From Enoplolaimus lenunculus (Eukaryota; Nematoda; Enoplea; Enoplida; Thoracostomopsidae): 64,000 bases of DNA. Under the pieces are notes generated by a model that saw only the letters and a list, made by a program, of their open reading frames with translations, was not told the origin of the DNA and did not search any database. Location of the stretch: positions 124,001 through 188,000 of the forward strand of contig JASANG010000358.1 of assembly GCA_030248215.1 (NCBI GenBank). Direction: 5' to 3'. Made by a program: the position numbers and the translations under genes. Numbering within the stretch: the first letter of the stretch is position 1; each line of letters begins with the position of its first letter. Shown here piece by piece: positions 33,224 to 47,300 of this stretch.

Positions 33224-35499
33224 TATCTACTTACACGCGGGTAAAAAATTCAAGCTGCCAAACATACGCTTATGTCTGTTTTAATACTTCTGGTCAGTTG
33301 CTGTCCGGTGCTTTATTTAGTTGGGTTGAAATTTAGTTATTGTCACTGTCCTCGGGCAGCGCTCCGTTTTCGCTAGCGATAATCTTCAAAGGATTGTGTG
33401 TTGAAGATGCGACAGAACGACATTGAATTAGAAAAGTTGTAACTGATAAATTGTTAAGTAAAACTGAAATTTTTTGTTCATTCAACTGTGTTATACAAAT
33501 GGTGTTTTATAGCGTCCAGATATAGAAACTTTGAAAATTCATAATTCATATAATAAAATCTAGGGCTTGCTTACGATAATAAATCAAATTTTTAATCGAA
33601 AGTCGTGATTTGCGTTATAAATCGAATACAAAACACTGGATGTATGCACGGAATAGGACATTCGTGCAGCCGGCCAATGGCTCTGCTTCGGTAGCTTTGT
33701 CCGATGATACCTTGCTAATTGCTGTTTCGAGAATATATACGACCGCTGTTTTTGTTGTTTGTTGGAGAAATACTGGCAGCTTCGCTGTCTATTGATGTTC
33801 CATCATAGAACGAACTGCCAACTTCCAAAAAAATTTCAAACCTCGGTATAAAAACTACTGAATCATTGAACTGGAGCATACTGTGAATTTTGACTGAATG
33901 CCCAAACGGGATTGCGTTGAAAGTAAACCATGAGGACCGTTGGCTCTTCAGCGACTTTAACTGATTTAATTCTGATAAATCCTAGCTAAGGCAAATAGAA
34001 TTGAATACCATATACACTGCTAGCGTATACTTTCTCCAGTCAGAGTCTTGGTTAAAAAGTTTTTTGCGCCATGTTCTGGCAATTTGTTACTGAAATTATT
34101 CATAATTTATTCACCCGTGTGTTATTCAGTGAGTTTGTTTTTAAACTGTGGTAATTTTTAAGTAAAAATTACCGAAGTTCGAAAAAAGCGGCAAAACAAC
34201 GCTTTGAGAACACGTTAAATTATTGTTTACAAGCAGCTAATTTAGCGTGATTTCGGCTGAATAAATTATGTTTCACGTCCGGCTCCGGCTGGTGTATTTT
34301 CCACTTGTGATTGCATGCTGAATCGTTTTTCACTTCCTGCTCCGGTTAGGACAAGACGTGCGAACGCAAAAGCATAGCATTAGCCTTAATCCCATCGTTA
34401 TGTGTCGCAAAGTATGCGGAAGCCAAAATGTTTTTCATTGTGAGCTTGAGATGAACCATTTCGACAGCGAATATTTCAGTATGAGAGCGAGCAAGAACAA
34501 GGGATAGCTATCAATTTTCCCGTGGATCCGCCATTACATTTTTAAAATAACTTATTTCGGAATGAGGATTGTGTTATAATTGTATTTAAATATGTATAAT
34601 TTAGTGTTTTAAATGTATATACTTGTAAAATTTTGAATTTCAAGTTTCGATGTTAAAACTGCAGTCATGGAAATATGACTAAATTTGTATCTCAGAACAG
34701 GTTTCACATGAGAAAGTTTTGTGACGCATATGAACGCTGACAATAAATAATTCCACTATTAATTCTGATGCTGCCAAATATTTTAATCCTTTGGCGTTGC
34801 TAAGTACAAAATGTGCTGTGTTTAACAATTATAACGTGTCCGCCGTGCAAAATCACTACAAGAAATTCAATAAGTAGCTTTAATATTGCGAGACAAGCGC
34901 TATTTGCCTTTGTGTTCCACAACTTAATTGCTACTATTGCAAATATTTACGCGGAAAATGGTTAATTCACGGGTGAAATACACTTGCTGATGAAAAGAAC
35001 AAAACCTTAACAGTAAACATATTCCAAAGCCTAAACCTAAGATTGAGCGTAAGAATGAGAGTTTGCCTAAGCGTATGCCTAAGCAGAAAAATAATTTAAA
35101 GATTAAGCTTGCTCTGTTGCAGTCCAACAGAAAAACGTTCCGCCACTGATCTTTACATGGGCCAACACACCGGACGTAGCGTATACTGTTTGAGTTATAA
35201 ATTTTACATTTCGTAAACCGAACGTTTCAATATTCATATATTTTCAATTTGAATATAATTCAATCCAGTGTATTTCTAATTTTTTAACCAAAACAGTCTG
35301 TCATACCCACCTGTTGGTTTAACAACAGGTTTATGTGTCAGAATGCCGCTCTCAACTATCGCAGCTTCATGAGACGACTTTATCTCGGCAGTATTTAAAT
35401 TTTATTTGACAGTTTTTAAACGATATTTTAACTCTATTGTAACCATATTTTGAAATCAAGATTTGGATTATATTTGATGAATCAAAATCCTTCTCAGCG
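33224..35499. other. Region upstream of the FRS2-like gene
   Basis: Mostly AT-rich without clear repeats. A TTAGGC-type element lies at 35005-35163 (CCTAAACCTAAGATTGAGCG ... CCACTGATCTTTACATGGGC). A minus-strand open stretch near 33830-33705 (GTSIDSEAASISP...) has some coding feel but no homology. CCTTCTCAG just before the FRS2-like ATG is a good 3' splice site, cis or trans. Confidence 0.4.
35005..35163. mobile_element. Short TIR element with TTAGGC-like core
   Basis: CAAAGCCTAAACCTAAGATT, CCTAAGCGTATGCCTAAGC, AAAGATTAAGCTTGCTCTGT and CGTTCCGCCACTGATCTTTA then CATGGGCC. Lies about 340 bp upstream of the FRS2-like start codon. Confidence 0.6.
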
Positions 35500-35996
35500 A
35501 TGGGCTGTACAACGAGTCGGTCAAGCAAACATTTCCCAAACGAAATTCATCCGAACGTATTTTCAGTCCGCCTTCTACCATCTGGTGAAGCATGTCAACT
35601 CGAAGTGACGTCAGATTCGCTAACCCTTCACGCTAAAGGTCATGACCCGCTTCATTGGCCGTTGCATTACCTGCGCCGCTACGGTTATGAAGATCCAGCT
35701 TTGTTTTCGTTTGAATGTGGGAGGCGATGTGCTTCCGGGCCCGGCGTTTTCAATTTTCAATGCTCCAAAGCGCAACAGCTGTTTTTGTTGGTTCAAGCGA
35801 ATATTCAAGAGACTGGCGAAGACGAACGACAACGTCTGCACGATTTAATGATGTTGCGACGGCAACAACAACAACAACAACAACATCATCAACAACAACT
35901 ACTACAACAACAAGAAGAACAGATACAGTTACATCACCAGGAGCGACAATGTCAACAAGATCAACTTGAACGAAAACAACAACTTCAGTTGCAGCC

Positions 35997-36044
<48 letters not shown>

Positions 36045-39000
36045 GCAGCAGCATCAAGAATTGAAACTTGAGCAACAGAAAGCTGACCATACGCACCTCC
36101 AAAACTCGCAACAAAAAGAACAACAACAAATACAACACCAGCAGCACCAGAAACAACAAGAACAACGGCAAGTAGGAGAATTAAAAATTTACGAAGAAAA
36201 CAACGGACAACACCGGCATCATGCTTGGAAACAACAACCAGAGCTTAATAAACAAGCGACAACATTGAAGCCTCGAGAAACAGGAAAACGGAATCTAAAA
36301 GAAAGCAACCAACAAGCTGGAAGTAATTTTCAAATAGAATATGACCAGCTACACGGAAGTGAACACCGAACAGAAAGCAACGAGCAACAACAAAGCAATC
36401 AACAATGTGGAAGTGGCCAGAAACCAGGAAACAACCAACCAGCAGGAAGCAATCTGCAGCCAGGAAATCAATCATCAAATGAAAATCGATTCTCGACGCA
36501 CAAAAACAAGGGACGATCAACCAACGAAGTAGCGCAAGAAGTTACTATTGGGAAACAACTGGACCATTTCAGCTTTTTGACTGGAGTAAATTTTGAAACA
36601 AACAACAACTACGAAGAACGAAACGGCGAATTTGAACGAAAACCAAGAAACGATTCTGGAAACGCGTCTTGTTTGTCGACTGCGACCATGGATACTCTAC
36701 TGACTTCGCCAAGGACGACACGAGCAGATACAAGTACAAGTAGCGGAAGCAATATTAGCACCAACGATGTTTTATCTTCCGCGGTCGCTTTAGAAACTTC
36801 TGAAACGGCGGATTATCTCCTGGCTGATGATCCCATAAGTGCTCCTGGCTGCTGTCCTGAAATCTCAAATCCGTTGTCTAATACCGAATATAACCCGAAA
36901 AGTCTGTCGCAATATTTCGAAAATGTTTTTGCTGAAGAATTTGACGGAACACCACTTCGAAGCCCTACTTCAACTTTAAATTCAACTGACAGGGACGATG
37001 GAACTCTCAAACTTGGTGTTCCTATAAGCTCGAGCGAAATTTCTCCGCTGATTACCGGAGGGAGTTCGGCAGGAGGAGGGTCAGGTGTAATTTTTTCACG
37101 ACCTGTTTTGTCATCGTTTTACTCAGCAATGGGCAGCACGTTAGCGTCATCTCGAGACGATGAGAGTACAGTTCCGTTGCTAAGCGATCAGCATCACGGA
37201 TCAGCGAACTCGGAACTCAATAACAAATCAGAATCGAACGAACATCCTACGATTATAAAATCATATAACAGAACGAATCATGGCAAAGGAGCTGGAAATG
37301 CATCAACGGGTACAATGCTTGCCGATGTGGAACATTTGGCCAGCCAGTCGGAAGAAGCTGCTTGGACCTCAAACATAGCGTTTGGAGCACGAAATGCGGA
37401 ACGCTTTACCACAAGCAAACTAGGAAATGCTTCAGCAAATCAGACGCCGAGATTCACGGATATGAGTGCTGTAGTGATGAATCCTGTTGGACATCCAGTT
37501 TCACCATTTGCCCTCGATTCACGAATGACAATTAGTCTGCCTCCGTTAATACCTGAAATCGGAGGATCGGTGTCGTTTTCAAGTCGATGCAACCCTGTTT
37601 GCAATACGATAACCAATGGCGAATCAACCAATCACCGAACAGTTGGCGAATCCTCAACAGCCAATCAGAACGCAGCGACAACAGCTGGTGACATAGCTTT
37701 ACAGTCATCGTATGACGCAGCTTGCCATAGTCGTGATGCAGTGTTCGCAGAACTACCTCTACCGAGCATAATTCGGCATTCAAGCTTAGTTGAAAATTGT
37801 TTGTTACCAGCGAGCCACAAATACGTCGATGCTACGGAACCTGCTGGAACAAGTGGTCACTCTGCAAGTTATATGAATATTGACATGGGTGATTCTTCAA
37901 AGCTCGGAGCGGAAGACCTAAAACTATCCAGTGCATTAAGCAATTCGAGGTACAAATCTGGTAAAACCAACGGTTTTGCCAAAATCCATAACAGTTCGAG
38001 CATGGTGGACAGCTTAGGTGAAGGTCTGTACTCAGGGCGCTCTGATTCTAATGTTTCAAATTCAGGTTGGCCTATGACAACAAGTATGTACGAGTCGCGG
38101 TCTACGTTGAATAACAAAGCACCCAGAAATCATCGACTCCTGCCACGAACTACAGCACTGACTAATACGCCAAAAGATTTGCAACAGTTGCACAACCTTG
38201 AATCGCTATTTCGTCATGTCGAATCTAGTCGTAAGGCTGACTCTAATTCTCCACGACAAACAGCGGCGACAAGCGGCAACTTTTCATTTCCGCCGACAAA
38301 ATTTCAAAACCGCTGGAACAACTTGCCGCGCAAATGTAGTAATGTTATCATAAGCAACGATACATCAAGTGCTATTCACTACAACAAAAACAACAACAGT
38401 AATAATAATAATACAGAAAACAACGCGGCAACGAATACAGCTGAAGGCAGAGCAAATTCTGTACCTCCAAAACGAACACATTCCCAGCCGACCAATTGGA
38501 TTGCAAGCTCGTCGGGTTTTCAGTACCAGCGACTTTTGGCCAAACCAGCTCTGCTGAGCAAACCTTGCTCCGGCATCCGAAATCCACCAATCACAATTCA
38601 ACGATACGATGACGTCATCAACAACCAGTCACGTATTAGTAACATTAGAACAAGTCTTCCAAACGGACTGCAAACCAGCAACAGCACTGCATACGATGCT
38701 AAATTGAAAATTAATCGAAACAATAATTCTAGTTGGCTTGCAGAGCCTCATCATCACTTGGAATATGTTGTTGTTAATTCTGCGCTTCCGTCGAGCCGAA
38801 ATATATGCGATTCAACAGGCAACAGCAACAATAATTATAGCAACAGCAACAATAACAACAACGACCACAGCCACCACCACCACCACCACAACAACAACAA
38901 CAACAACGACGACGACGACGACGATGACAATAACGCTACAAGCAACAACAGCAGCAGCTATAAAATTAACTCCAATGTCAATGGCAACAACTGCAATAAT

Positions 39001-39363
39001 AATAGTAATAATGAAAATAACAATGATAATAATAATAACGGCAACAGCAATGAAACAACCACAATAAGCATCAAACTCGATGACAATACAGCTAACAAAT
39101 CAAACAACCAATCAGAGGCCACCACGACCGGTAACGGACCAATTAAATCACTTGCTGCTCCTTCAAAACCATCCAATGGCGTTCGTTGTTTGTCAGGAAA
39201 TCACAATAGCAACAACGCGACTGAATCCAATGCAGTTGCGTATGCTATGATCGATTATCAGAGAACAAAAGCGTTAAGAGACAGCGTTCAGTATTTACGT
39301 TTGGCTGAATTGCCTCGAAAAAGACACGGAAGTACAATGTCACAAAATTCTATTTTGACTTAA
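35500..39363 (+). CDS. FRS2: FRS2-like adaptor: N-myristoylated, IRS-type PTB domain, Q/N-rich
   Basis: Intact single-exon ORF of 1287 codons. MGCTTS at the N terminus is a myristoylation/palmitoylation signal like that of FRS2/FRS3. Residues ~15-110 are an IRS-type PTB domain. The block LRRYGYEDPALFSFECGRRC closely matches vertebrate FRS2, the docking protein linking FGF/neurotrophin receptors to Grb2/SHP2-Ras signalling (established). The rest is disordered: poly-Q from ~121 to 187, then N/S/T-rich sequence, a His-Asn-Asp block near 1122-1145 and poly-N to ~1190. Candidate phosphotyrosine docking sites are YMNI at 791 (Grb2 YxN type) and YAMI at 1248 in the tail YAMIDYQRTKALRDSVQYLR. That tail resembles the conserved 'TxAL' C terminus of Gab/FRS-type adaptors. 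It is more than twice vertebrate FRS2 (~500 residues), because of low-complexity expansion. CCTTCTCAG|CG precedes the ATG. AATAAA lies at 39726. Confidence 0.88.
35860..36050 (+). repeat. Coding CAA repeat (poly-Q)
   Basis: Imperfect CAACAACAACAA runs inside the FRS2-like ORF, longest from about 35998 to 36048. They encode uninterrupted Gln except for His and Leu breaks. They also create open frames in the other phases (poly-T, poly-V), which are shadows. Confidence 0.85.
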
Positions 39364-41331
39364 ACCCGTTCCCCTTTCGAATATCTTCTAAAGTTGTAAC
39401 AGAAAAACAAAATGATGAAAAGGTGGAATAATGCTGACGTTTTGAAATTTGATTTGATTCGACAGCCTTAAACATAACCTAAACACAGGTCACTGAATCC
39501 TGCCGCTGTCACAGAGATGCATCCATAATGTTTACCAAGTATAGCGGTTGAAATTGAGGTATTATATTAAAAATTTAAGGATAAACAAACGGAAATTTAA
39601 TTCTAACTCGAGGGCTTCCAGCTGAATGAACCCGCATTGGAGCTACAACTGTAACTGTCAAATATCTGAAAGCGCGAATCTGTCAAAGACGAATGGTTGT
39701 ATATAAATTAATTTACCTGTTTATAAATAAAAAATTGCTATATATTTCTGGGGCGATTGGTTTTTCCATTGAAGAATCTAAAGAAATTCAAGCGTAGGCT
39801 TAAACTTTAAGCTTTGGCTACCATCTATGACCCCTAACCACGTTTCGTTTATGAGCAACGAAACTTATACAAACTGTGCATGCAAATACACAGTGTGTCG
39901 AGTTTTATGCAAAAGTGAAGCCTAAGTAAAAAAATTAGTCTAAAGCATAAACTGACTCTATTATAGCCTCTCCGGAAAACGTTTCAGCTCTGTTGTATAC
40001 ATGAGCCGGAAAACTGTGGGTGCAGCCTGTTGTTGGTTAATGCGCTGGGCCAATGTATACAACAGGTAAAGTTTTCATTCTAAAATTCTGGAGGGGCACC
40101 TCCGCTAACCCGTTCCACTTGCTTCGCCCCTAATACCAAGTCGTGTGTGGGTTTGTCCTGTACAAAATAAATACAATTTTTGTGCTAGATTGGAATTCCT
40201 AGTTTTTCTTTGTCGTTGCATAGTCAATTTATTAAGTAAACCGGTTTTCAACCCTAAACCTTTGAATCAGCGAAACAAACTTTACTGGCCTTTGCTTGAG
40301 TCAAATTTGTTCTGGATACACACGTGAAAAGGAATTAAATGATTTCTGAATAACAACTTTTTGAGTTCAAGACACAAAAAACCATTGTCTTTCATACAAC
40401 TTCTTAGGCTTAGGCTTGGGCTTAGACTTAGGGTTAGGAATATGCTTATACTACTGTTCCGGCCTGTTCTATACATATGCCAAACATGTAATAAATCGCG
40501 TTTTGATACACTTTCAGTCAAAATTTGATGGAAGGTTAACGAAATCAATGTACCACCTATGGAGCGTGGAAGAAAATTTTCTTAATGCCTTTCATTTTCT
40601 GTATTCATGCTTCATATCGTCAAATTCGTACAGCACCTATATCCAGTATCAGTGTTAGGTTTTTTAGACTGTCGATATCATGCATTCGATGATCTAAAAG
40701 TTAGTGCACAAGTAAAGCAAATGAAGTATTAACAATGTGCACACCAGAAACCATACACTCACTGTTCCATAATCTAAAACATCTATCACCGACTGACAAC
40801 TTGCGATTGTGCTACGTCCAGTGGTCCATACATTTGAGAGTGGTCTCAAGGGGAAAAAAGATTTTGAGCTTTCGGCTCAGCGCTAAAATTCAAATAGCTA
40901 AAATACAGTTTAGAAGGTTTACTTTGCTTTCTTAGAAGAAAATAATAAATCTTGTGAAAAATTTCGTAAATAAAAAATTTTAATATATTTCTGTTGCAGT
41001 TGAAAAAAGCGTCGCCCCTTGATGTCATCCGGGATACCAAAACTAGTGTAAGTAAACTGAAAAGTGGATCAGCATAGCACCTTGGTAATGTGGTTTTTGG
41101 AGAAGCGAAATATAATCTGTATAACTTCTTTTAAAGTAACCAAATCATTACCACCACAATGTGAAAGTCGGAAACTACATAGCTAGTGGTAACTTTACTG
41201 CATTTCTTATGGTGTAAAACAAAGATGTGACATCGGCTAAGCTGCAAAAGAACTATTCTTTTTCACGAATACATATGTCATAATGTTGCCAATTGGTGAA
41301 ATACTTATATTGTAATTTGGTTTGTGAAACT
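39364..41331. other. Spacer between FRS2-like and FAM98 genes
   Basis: 3' UTR-like DNA with an AATAAA at 39726-39731. TTAGGC-type fragments lie at 39780-39815, 39914-40010 and 40403-40482; the last ends ATGCTTATACTACTGTTCCG, GCCTGTTCTATACATATGCC. No exon was recognised. Confidence 0.45.
39726..39731 (+). promoter_or_regulatory. Candidate polyadenylation signal (AATAAA)
   Basis: Perfect AATAAA 363 bases after the FRS2-like stop codon, in an AT-rich context. The first clear hexamer noted downstream. Confidence 0.4.
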
Positions 41332-44300
41332 ATGGCCACCCAAGAAGATGATGTACTTGATTCACTTGATGATCTAGGGTGAGATTATTTATTTAAAGTA
41401 AACGAATTAAGCGTTCAGCCTTTTTACTGGCAATCCACCGAATTTTTGCCATTCGATTGAGCCTGTCTGCAACTCAGAGTTTGTCTGTAAACTTGTCTAT
41501 AGCTGAGCCTTCTAGAATTTACTCTGTGTTAAACATTACTGCAATTATAGACTTACGTACAACTGTTGCGTGTCCATTTACTTAAACGGCGAAATGTTTT
41601 CCAGGTATCAATGTTTCTGTCCAGAAGATCTTGACGAAGCATGGACAAATGGTGTTAAATCGTTAAACTATACTAAGCTCGTTGCTTTTCTGTCTTCAGA
41701 ACTGCAGCTGCTGTGCGATCTTGAAGAATCGGTCCATGCTACGAGTTGTATGTTTTTGCATATACATATGTGTTGGCAGCCCGCACAACAGACGTACACT
41801 TGGCTTCCATTATAAGACGTCGTCATAAGTTAAAACAAGTTGTTAGAGACATAGATCTTCCTTACTTTATGGTTGCAAATCACTACGTACAAAATTTTCC
41901 CATACGTACTTGCGTCTTTACGTATATATATTTGTATGCATATATAAAGATTAATTATGACGGCATATCTGTTTTACAGCACCAGAAGACGCAAACGCTT
42001 TTATGATGGAGTTGAGTAGCTTTCTTAGAGAAATGGGTAAGCTGATGGGCGCATATATATAGTAATTAGTAAGGTATATATTTTGGGCGTGCGCTTCTAA
42101 CTATAGCAGATACGAGCATACACTCACACTTTCGATGAACTAAAATGTGATATAGTCATAAGCGCTAAAACTTTGCTGCATTCCAATTTGGAACGAAATT
42201 TTAGTTACACATTAATCGTGTTATAAGAACAAAACAATGTTTGAAATCTGTACGCGTACTGGGATACATCCGAGAGTTTTCGGCTGAGGTTATCTTATTT
42301 ACCAATTTGCTTTCAGCATATAACAGTTTTTGTCTTGTTAAATAGGAAATTTATGTGAAGGCATATGTATGTAATTTATTTAAATATTTTTGGTTTCTTT
42401 TAAGATTGCCCTTATAAGTCCTTAACGGAAGGGACGTTGAGTCAACGCTTGGCCACAAGGGAACAACGGTTGCAACTAATCGGTTAGCGATTAATTTTTG
42501 TTTATTTGATTATATAGGTTTGTTTTTTGTTTTTGAACGAAACGTTTTACAGAGTTGCACCCGAATCCGCATATTCCGATTATTCCGAATATTTTCGCGC
42601 AATAGTACCGGATCCGGGTTTTCGTTTGTAGAAATTCCGTATCAGTGTCATAGTTGTTACAGCCATTCCAGGTTCGGGTATTCCGAAAATACTCGAACAA
42701 AACAGCTGGAATAAAGTGCTAGTTTAGTGATTTTGACATCTAACGCCTACACTCTGAATTCTCTGTACCGTAGCAAATTTGAATAGGCTAAGGAATATAT
42801 CAAATGGTTGCACGCTGCGAACTGTGCTTAATACCCTTGTCGCAAAACACGCCCGGCATATCTTAAGACATATCGTATTTCGTACGTAAAAGTAAACTGA
42901 AGAAGGAGAAAGTTAGATTACTAGGCTTCTTCGTCGAGTAATAAATAACCTACGTGTGGTACTTGGGTTACGATTACGAACGTTTAACCAGGAATCGTTG
43001 GAATGGTTGGGATACAGAAACATGACATGTCTCATTTTAAGTTATGAATTCGATATTTTACTCAAGTTTAGTTGCTTTGATCTAAGCCAATGAATGTTTG
43101 GTAATCTTTTAATTAATATTGTGCTCGGCCGTGAGAAATTTAATATAGTATTTCTATTTAGAAGTTGGTACAATTGAAAATTAGTTTTTTTTATAACTAT
43201 CGGTTGGTATTGTCCGTGTGTAACAGTATGTTCTGTAGGGTTTTTCGATAATCGAATATGTTGCTCAAAACTTTCTATATCTGCAATGTAGGCAAATGTT
43301 ATGTACTCTGCAAATAATGCGAATCTATCCGTATGCGTTTGGTTTAATTTTTGGTTTTAGAATTTCGGTGATCGGGTCAGAATGAAAAGTTGTACATTTC
43401 ATTTAAGTTTTTTGGGCGTTTTGAGGCAGAAAACTTATTAACGCGCGTGTGGACTACGTAGTGTTTGCTCTCAATACTGCAAGTTTTTGCATTATTAGTT
43501 TTTGGTTGTTTTGTATTTCAGATTTTTTGTGTACTGAACTTCAAGCTGCGAGAATGATTGCGATGAAAAATTTAAAATCTGGCTCAACCCAGTCTTCCGA
43601 TACGGTTCGAATGGTATGTTTTGGTTAATGTGTTGTTTTGTGTATTGAACTACAACTAAAATTTGTATAAATATATCGGTTTAAAAATTATATGCTGATA
43701 TTTTCGGAGCAACTACGCGCTGTTATCAGTAACAGTTAGGAAGGCACTATACTTTGAATGACATCCGGCGCCGTCCGTCTCCATTCGTCATCATGTGGAT
43801 CTTGCGCTAATTACTCACGTACGATACCGCATCGTGACGGACGTTTTCGGACAGCGCCGTACGACAAGAATTGCACCACCCCTAAACTGTTTAACGAGAT
43901 AGATTTCGCGTGCTGAAATCTTTCTTAACGTGAGTTGATTTTTTGTTCCCAGCATTGGATGTAAATGAAAAAATTGTTTTAGAGCGAAAGCGAAACTGCC
44001 CAAGATTTGAAAAATGTGCTTATTTTACTGGGATTTCCCAAACCACCCAATTCGATTACGTCGCAACAGTTGTTTGCTAAACTTGAACAAAGGGTAATTT
44101 CATAGTTTTAATATAACCGAAGTGTGGCACATGCGCAATTGTGAAACTATTATTTGGAAAAATATTGCCGTACCGAAAGTCAATAATTGATCATATAATT
44201 TTGATCCCAGATATTGGGAAGTATTTAATGTCAATTGTCGTGAATTCTGAGTATACAAACGTGTGTTCTGTAAAGTCACATTAAATTTATGTTTAAAATT

Positions 44301-47300
44301 ACGTTTGTCAGCAGGAATAGTAAAATTTTAAAAAGTTATATAGATTTCGCGGTTGATTTTTATGTTTGTGTTCTTCTTAATTTTTTAGCTTAAAGAACAA
44401 AAATCGAAAATACCCCAAGAGCTGCTTGGCCGGCCTTTGCTTAGCGGTGGTGATTTAAGCGCGTCTCAATGGGCTGAAATTCAGCGTTTGAATGATGATT
44501 TAAACGAACAATATCGAATGCGCGCAGCAATGTTGTTGAAACGCTTAGATGTCACTGTCCAGTCGTTTACTTGGTCAGATCGAATTAAGGTTTGCAGGGG
44601 CAGTGGTAGGGTTTTGGCCAACGGGTGCCGCGAGAATTTTTAAAGACAATTTCTTATATTCTAAATTGCATTATATATTTGACATGGTTTAAATATTTGT
44701 CCAGCTGTTTACCGACTGGAGTTGCAACCCCTGTAACTCCACTTGTAACCGGCCCTGCTTGTTTGTTGATAACGGAGAAATTATTAAAAAATTGGCTGAA
44801 TGTAGAATACGTATTCTTAACCGGGTGTAACAGTAATATTTTTGTTAAAGTTAGTACCAGCTGCTGTAACATGGTAAATGTGATCGTCTGAGCGTCGCGG
44901 CTCGGAAATACGGTATAATGCCAGACCAGACTACGCTAAGCCAGAGAATACTGTTGTACGCTATATCAACACTTTAAATAGCTGTAAAATGTTTAAATAT
45001 GCTCTTTGCAACAACAGCGTAAGGAATGCGTACGAATTGTAACTTGGACGTTTTCCAGTTTTGTGCTTGTAATTTTGTGTAAACAAAACCGCAACAGACC
45101 AATGCCTTGTTGAAGAGACATCTTGTGGACTGCATTATTGGTGGTCCAGTCATTTCGATTGGTTAATGTAATGTTATCTTATCACATGGAACGAATTGAG
45201 CATGACGTTATTTTTTTAATTTTATAACGTGAGTTTAAGTTTGGTTTTATTTTAGAAGAAAGAAAATGAACTGGCGAATATTTATCGGCCGATTCGCACG
45301 CAACTGGGGCCGGAATCTCGGATTTCAGTTGCAGACGTTGTAGCTGCAAGGACAGGTTAAGATTTTTTACAGATGTGTTTTATATTAAAACAAAACAACA
45401 ATATTTAGTTTAATGGGCTGTGACGCAAACTAAATTTACGTAATATTATGTGGTAAACTAAGTTTAGCTGCGCGAATTTTTAATGTTGGCGTTAAATGAC
45501 AGTGGGTACTTGACTCATTTTTAAATGGTTTTTGCGAAACTTTGTGAACTATAATGTCTGAGAAACCAGAATTAATAGTGGCAAAAAGGTAGTACGTCGA
45601 AACGGGAACTTTTGCCAGTTTGTTATAGGAATGGTGAACACTCACGGTTAAAAACAGGAATTTCGCAGATTAGTTTGATTATGATTTTAACAGTAGAAAT
45701 TGTTAAATTTTAATTTCAGAATTCAAGCGAACGGCACTTTTTTGTTTCAGATCTTGTGTTCATTGAAAAAACATCCGGTGCAAAAGTTCGCCGCAATACT
45801 AAAAGCTCAATTAATAAAGTGATAATGGGAAAGGTTTGTTATTGTACTTGTATTAATGTAGTATTTTGTTGCTATTATGTGTTATAATTTTGTAGTCAGT
45901 TAGATACGTGTATGGGCCAAGGTGTTAGTGGATATCCGGTTCGGGAAAAATCGATGTCCTCGTTCGTTTCCGTTATAGAAATACCGAAATTCTGTTATTT
46001 TATGTTAAACGTTTGTTCTGAATCTCATATAAATCGCGTATTTTTTCATTACAAATATCCTTCAACTGACTGATATGAAATTAAAGGGTAAATAAATATT
46101 ATTTGCGGTCACAGGTGCCGGATCGCGGTGGAAGAACTGAAGATATTGAACCGCCGCCTCCTGAAATGCCTTCGTGGGCTCAACGTCAGCCAGGACCAAG
46201 TGGCCGAGGTGGCGGTGGAGGACGAGGAGGTAGAGGTTCAGTTGCTTATGATAATAAATTGTTAATATGTCTTTATGCTGGAGGCTACTTCTTGTGAATC
46301 ACAATTGCTATCAAATTAACTTTTGTGCTTTAAGCATGAAAAACAAAAACTTCTCAAATTAAAAATACTTGTAACACTACAAACAACCCCAGGTAATTAT
46401 GCGGGCCTTTCTACTGTAAGACAGGGTGACTTGGTAACTTAGAGACTAAGAAAAAAGTGGGCGATACTGCTCATATTTAAGCTTAGGTTTAGAGTTATGT
46501 TTCGGCTTAAGCTAAGTAGGCAAGCACCTAACAGCCGAATAACTATAGATTAAAAGGGTTTTTTGGCATTTGCTTGCAACAATTATGTACAATGTCTGTA
46601 TATGTGATCGTGCTCTTTAAACTGGTTGAGCTTCATAATCTATTTTTGCAGAGTGAAGCGGTGCACGTGGCGAGACAGTAAATTTTTGCCAATTGTTTTT
46701 GCTCGACAGTTTTGACATATTTGTATTATTTTTAAGGCTATTGTAGACAACACGCTTTCCTACAAAGCATAAGCCTATAGATAAGTCTAAACCTAAACCT
46801 AATGCTAACTTTCCAAATCTTCGAGCCCCGCTCTCTCGCAGAAAGCAGCCCCTTATACTTATACTTGACACGAGCCAATTATCAGCCTTAATGCCGTCTT
46901 TCAATTATTCCTCATTTAGGGCGTGGTGGAGCAGATCGTGGCGGCGGTGGTGGCCAAAATCATCAGTACAATCAGCATGGTGGGTATCAACAAAACTATC
47001 AGCAGCAGCATTACGCGTATCAGCAGCAGCAACAACAACCGAATTGGGCTACAGGTGGAGGCAGTTATGATATTTATGGTGGCGGTGTCGGAGGTAATGC
47101 TTATTTATTCATGTCTTCGGTTACCTTTTTATCATGGATATGTAGCCAATGAAGGTATTTCTTATGGATAAGGGGGTAGACCTTTTTGGCCAACTTTTGC
47201 AGAGTTTATATAATTTTTGCTGTTTCCATGTTTAAGAATGCGATATCTATTGGTTGGGTTTTTGAAACCATACGTAAGTACAGCTTAGTACTTAAACTTT

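Noticed and set aside
33705-33835. Minus-strand open stretch GTSIDSEAASISPTNNKNSG as a terminal exon
   Set aside because: No partner exon, no family, and the acceptor is only moderate; kept as a note, not a gene.
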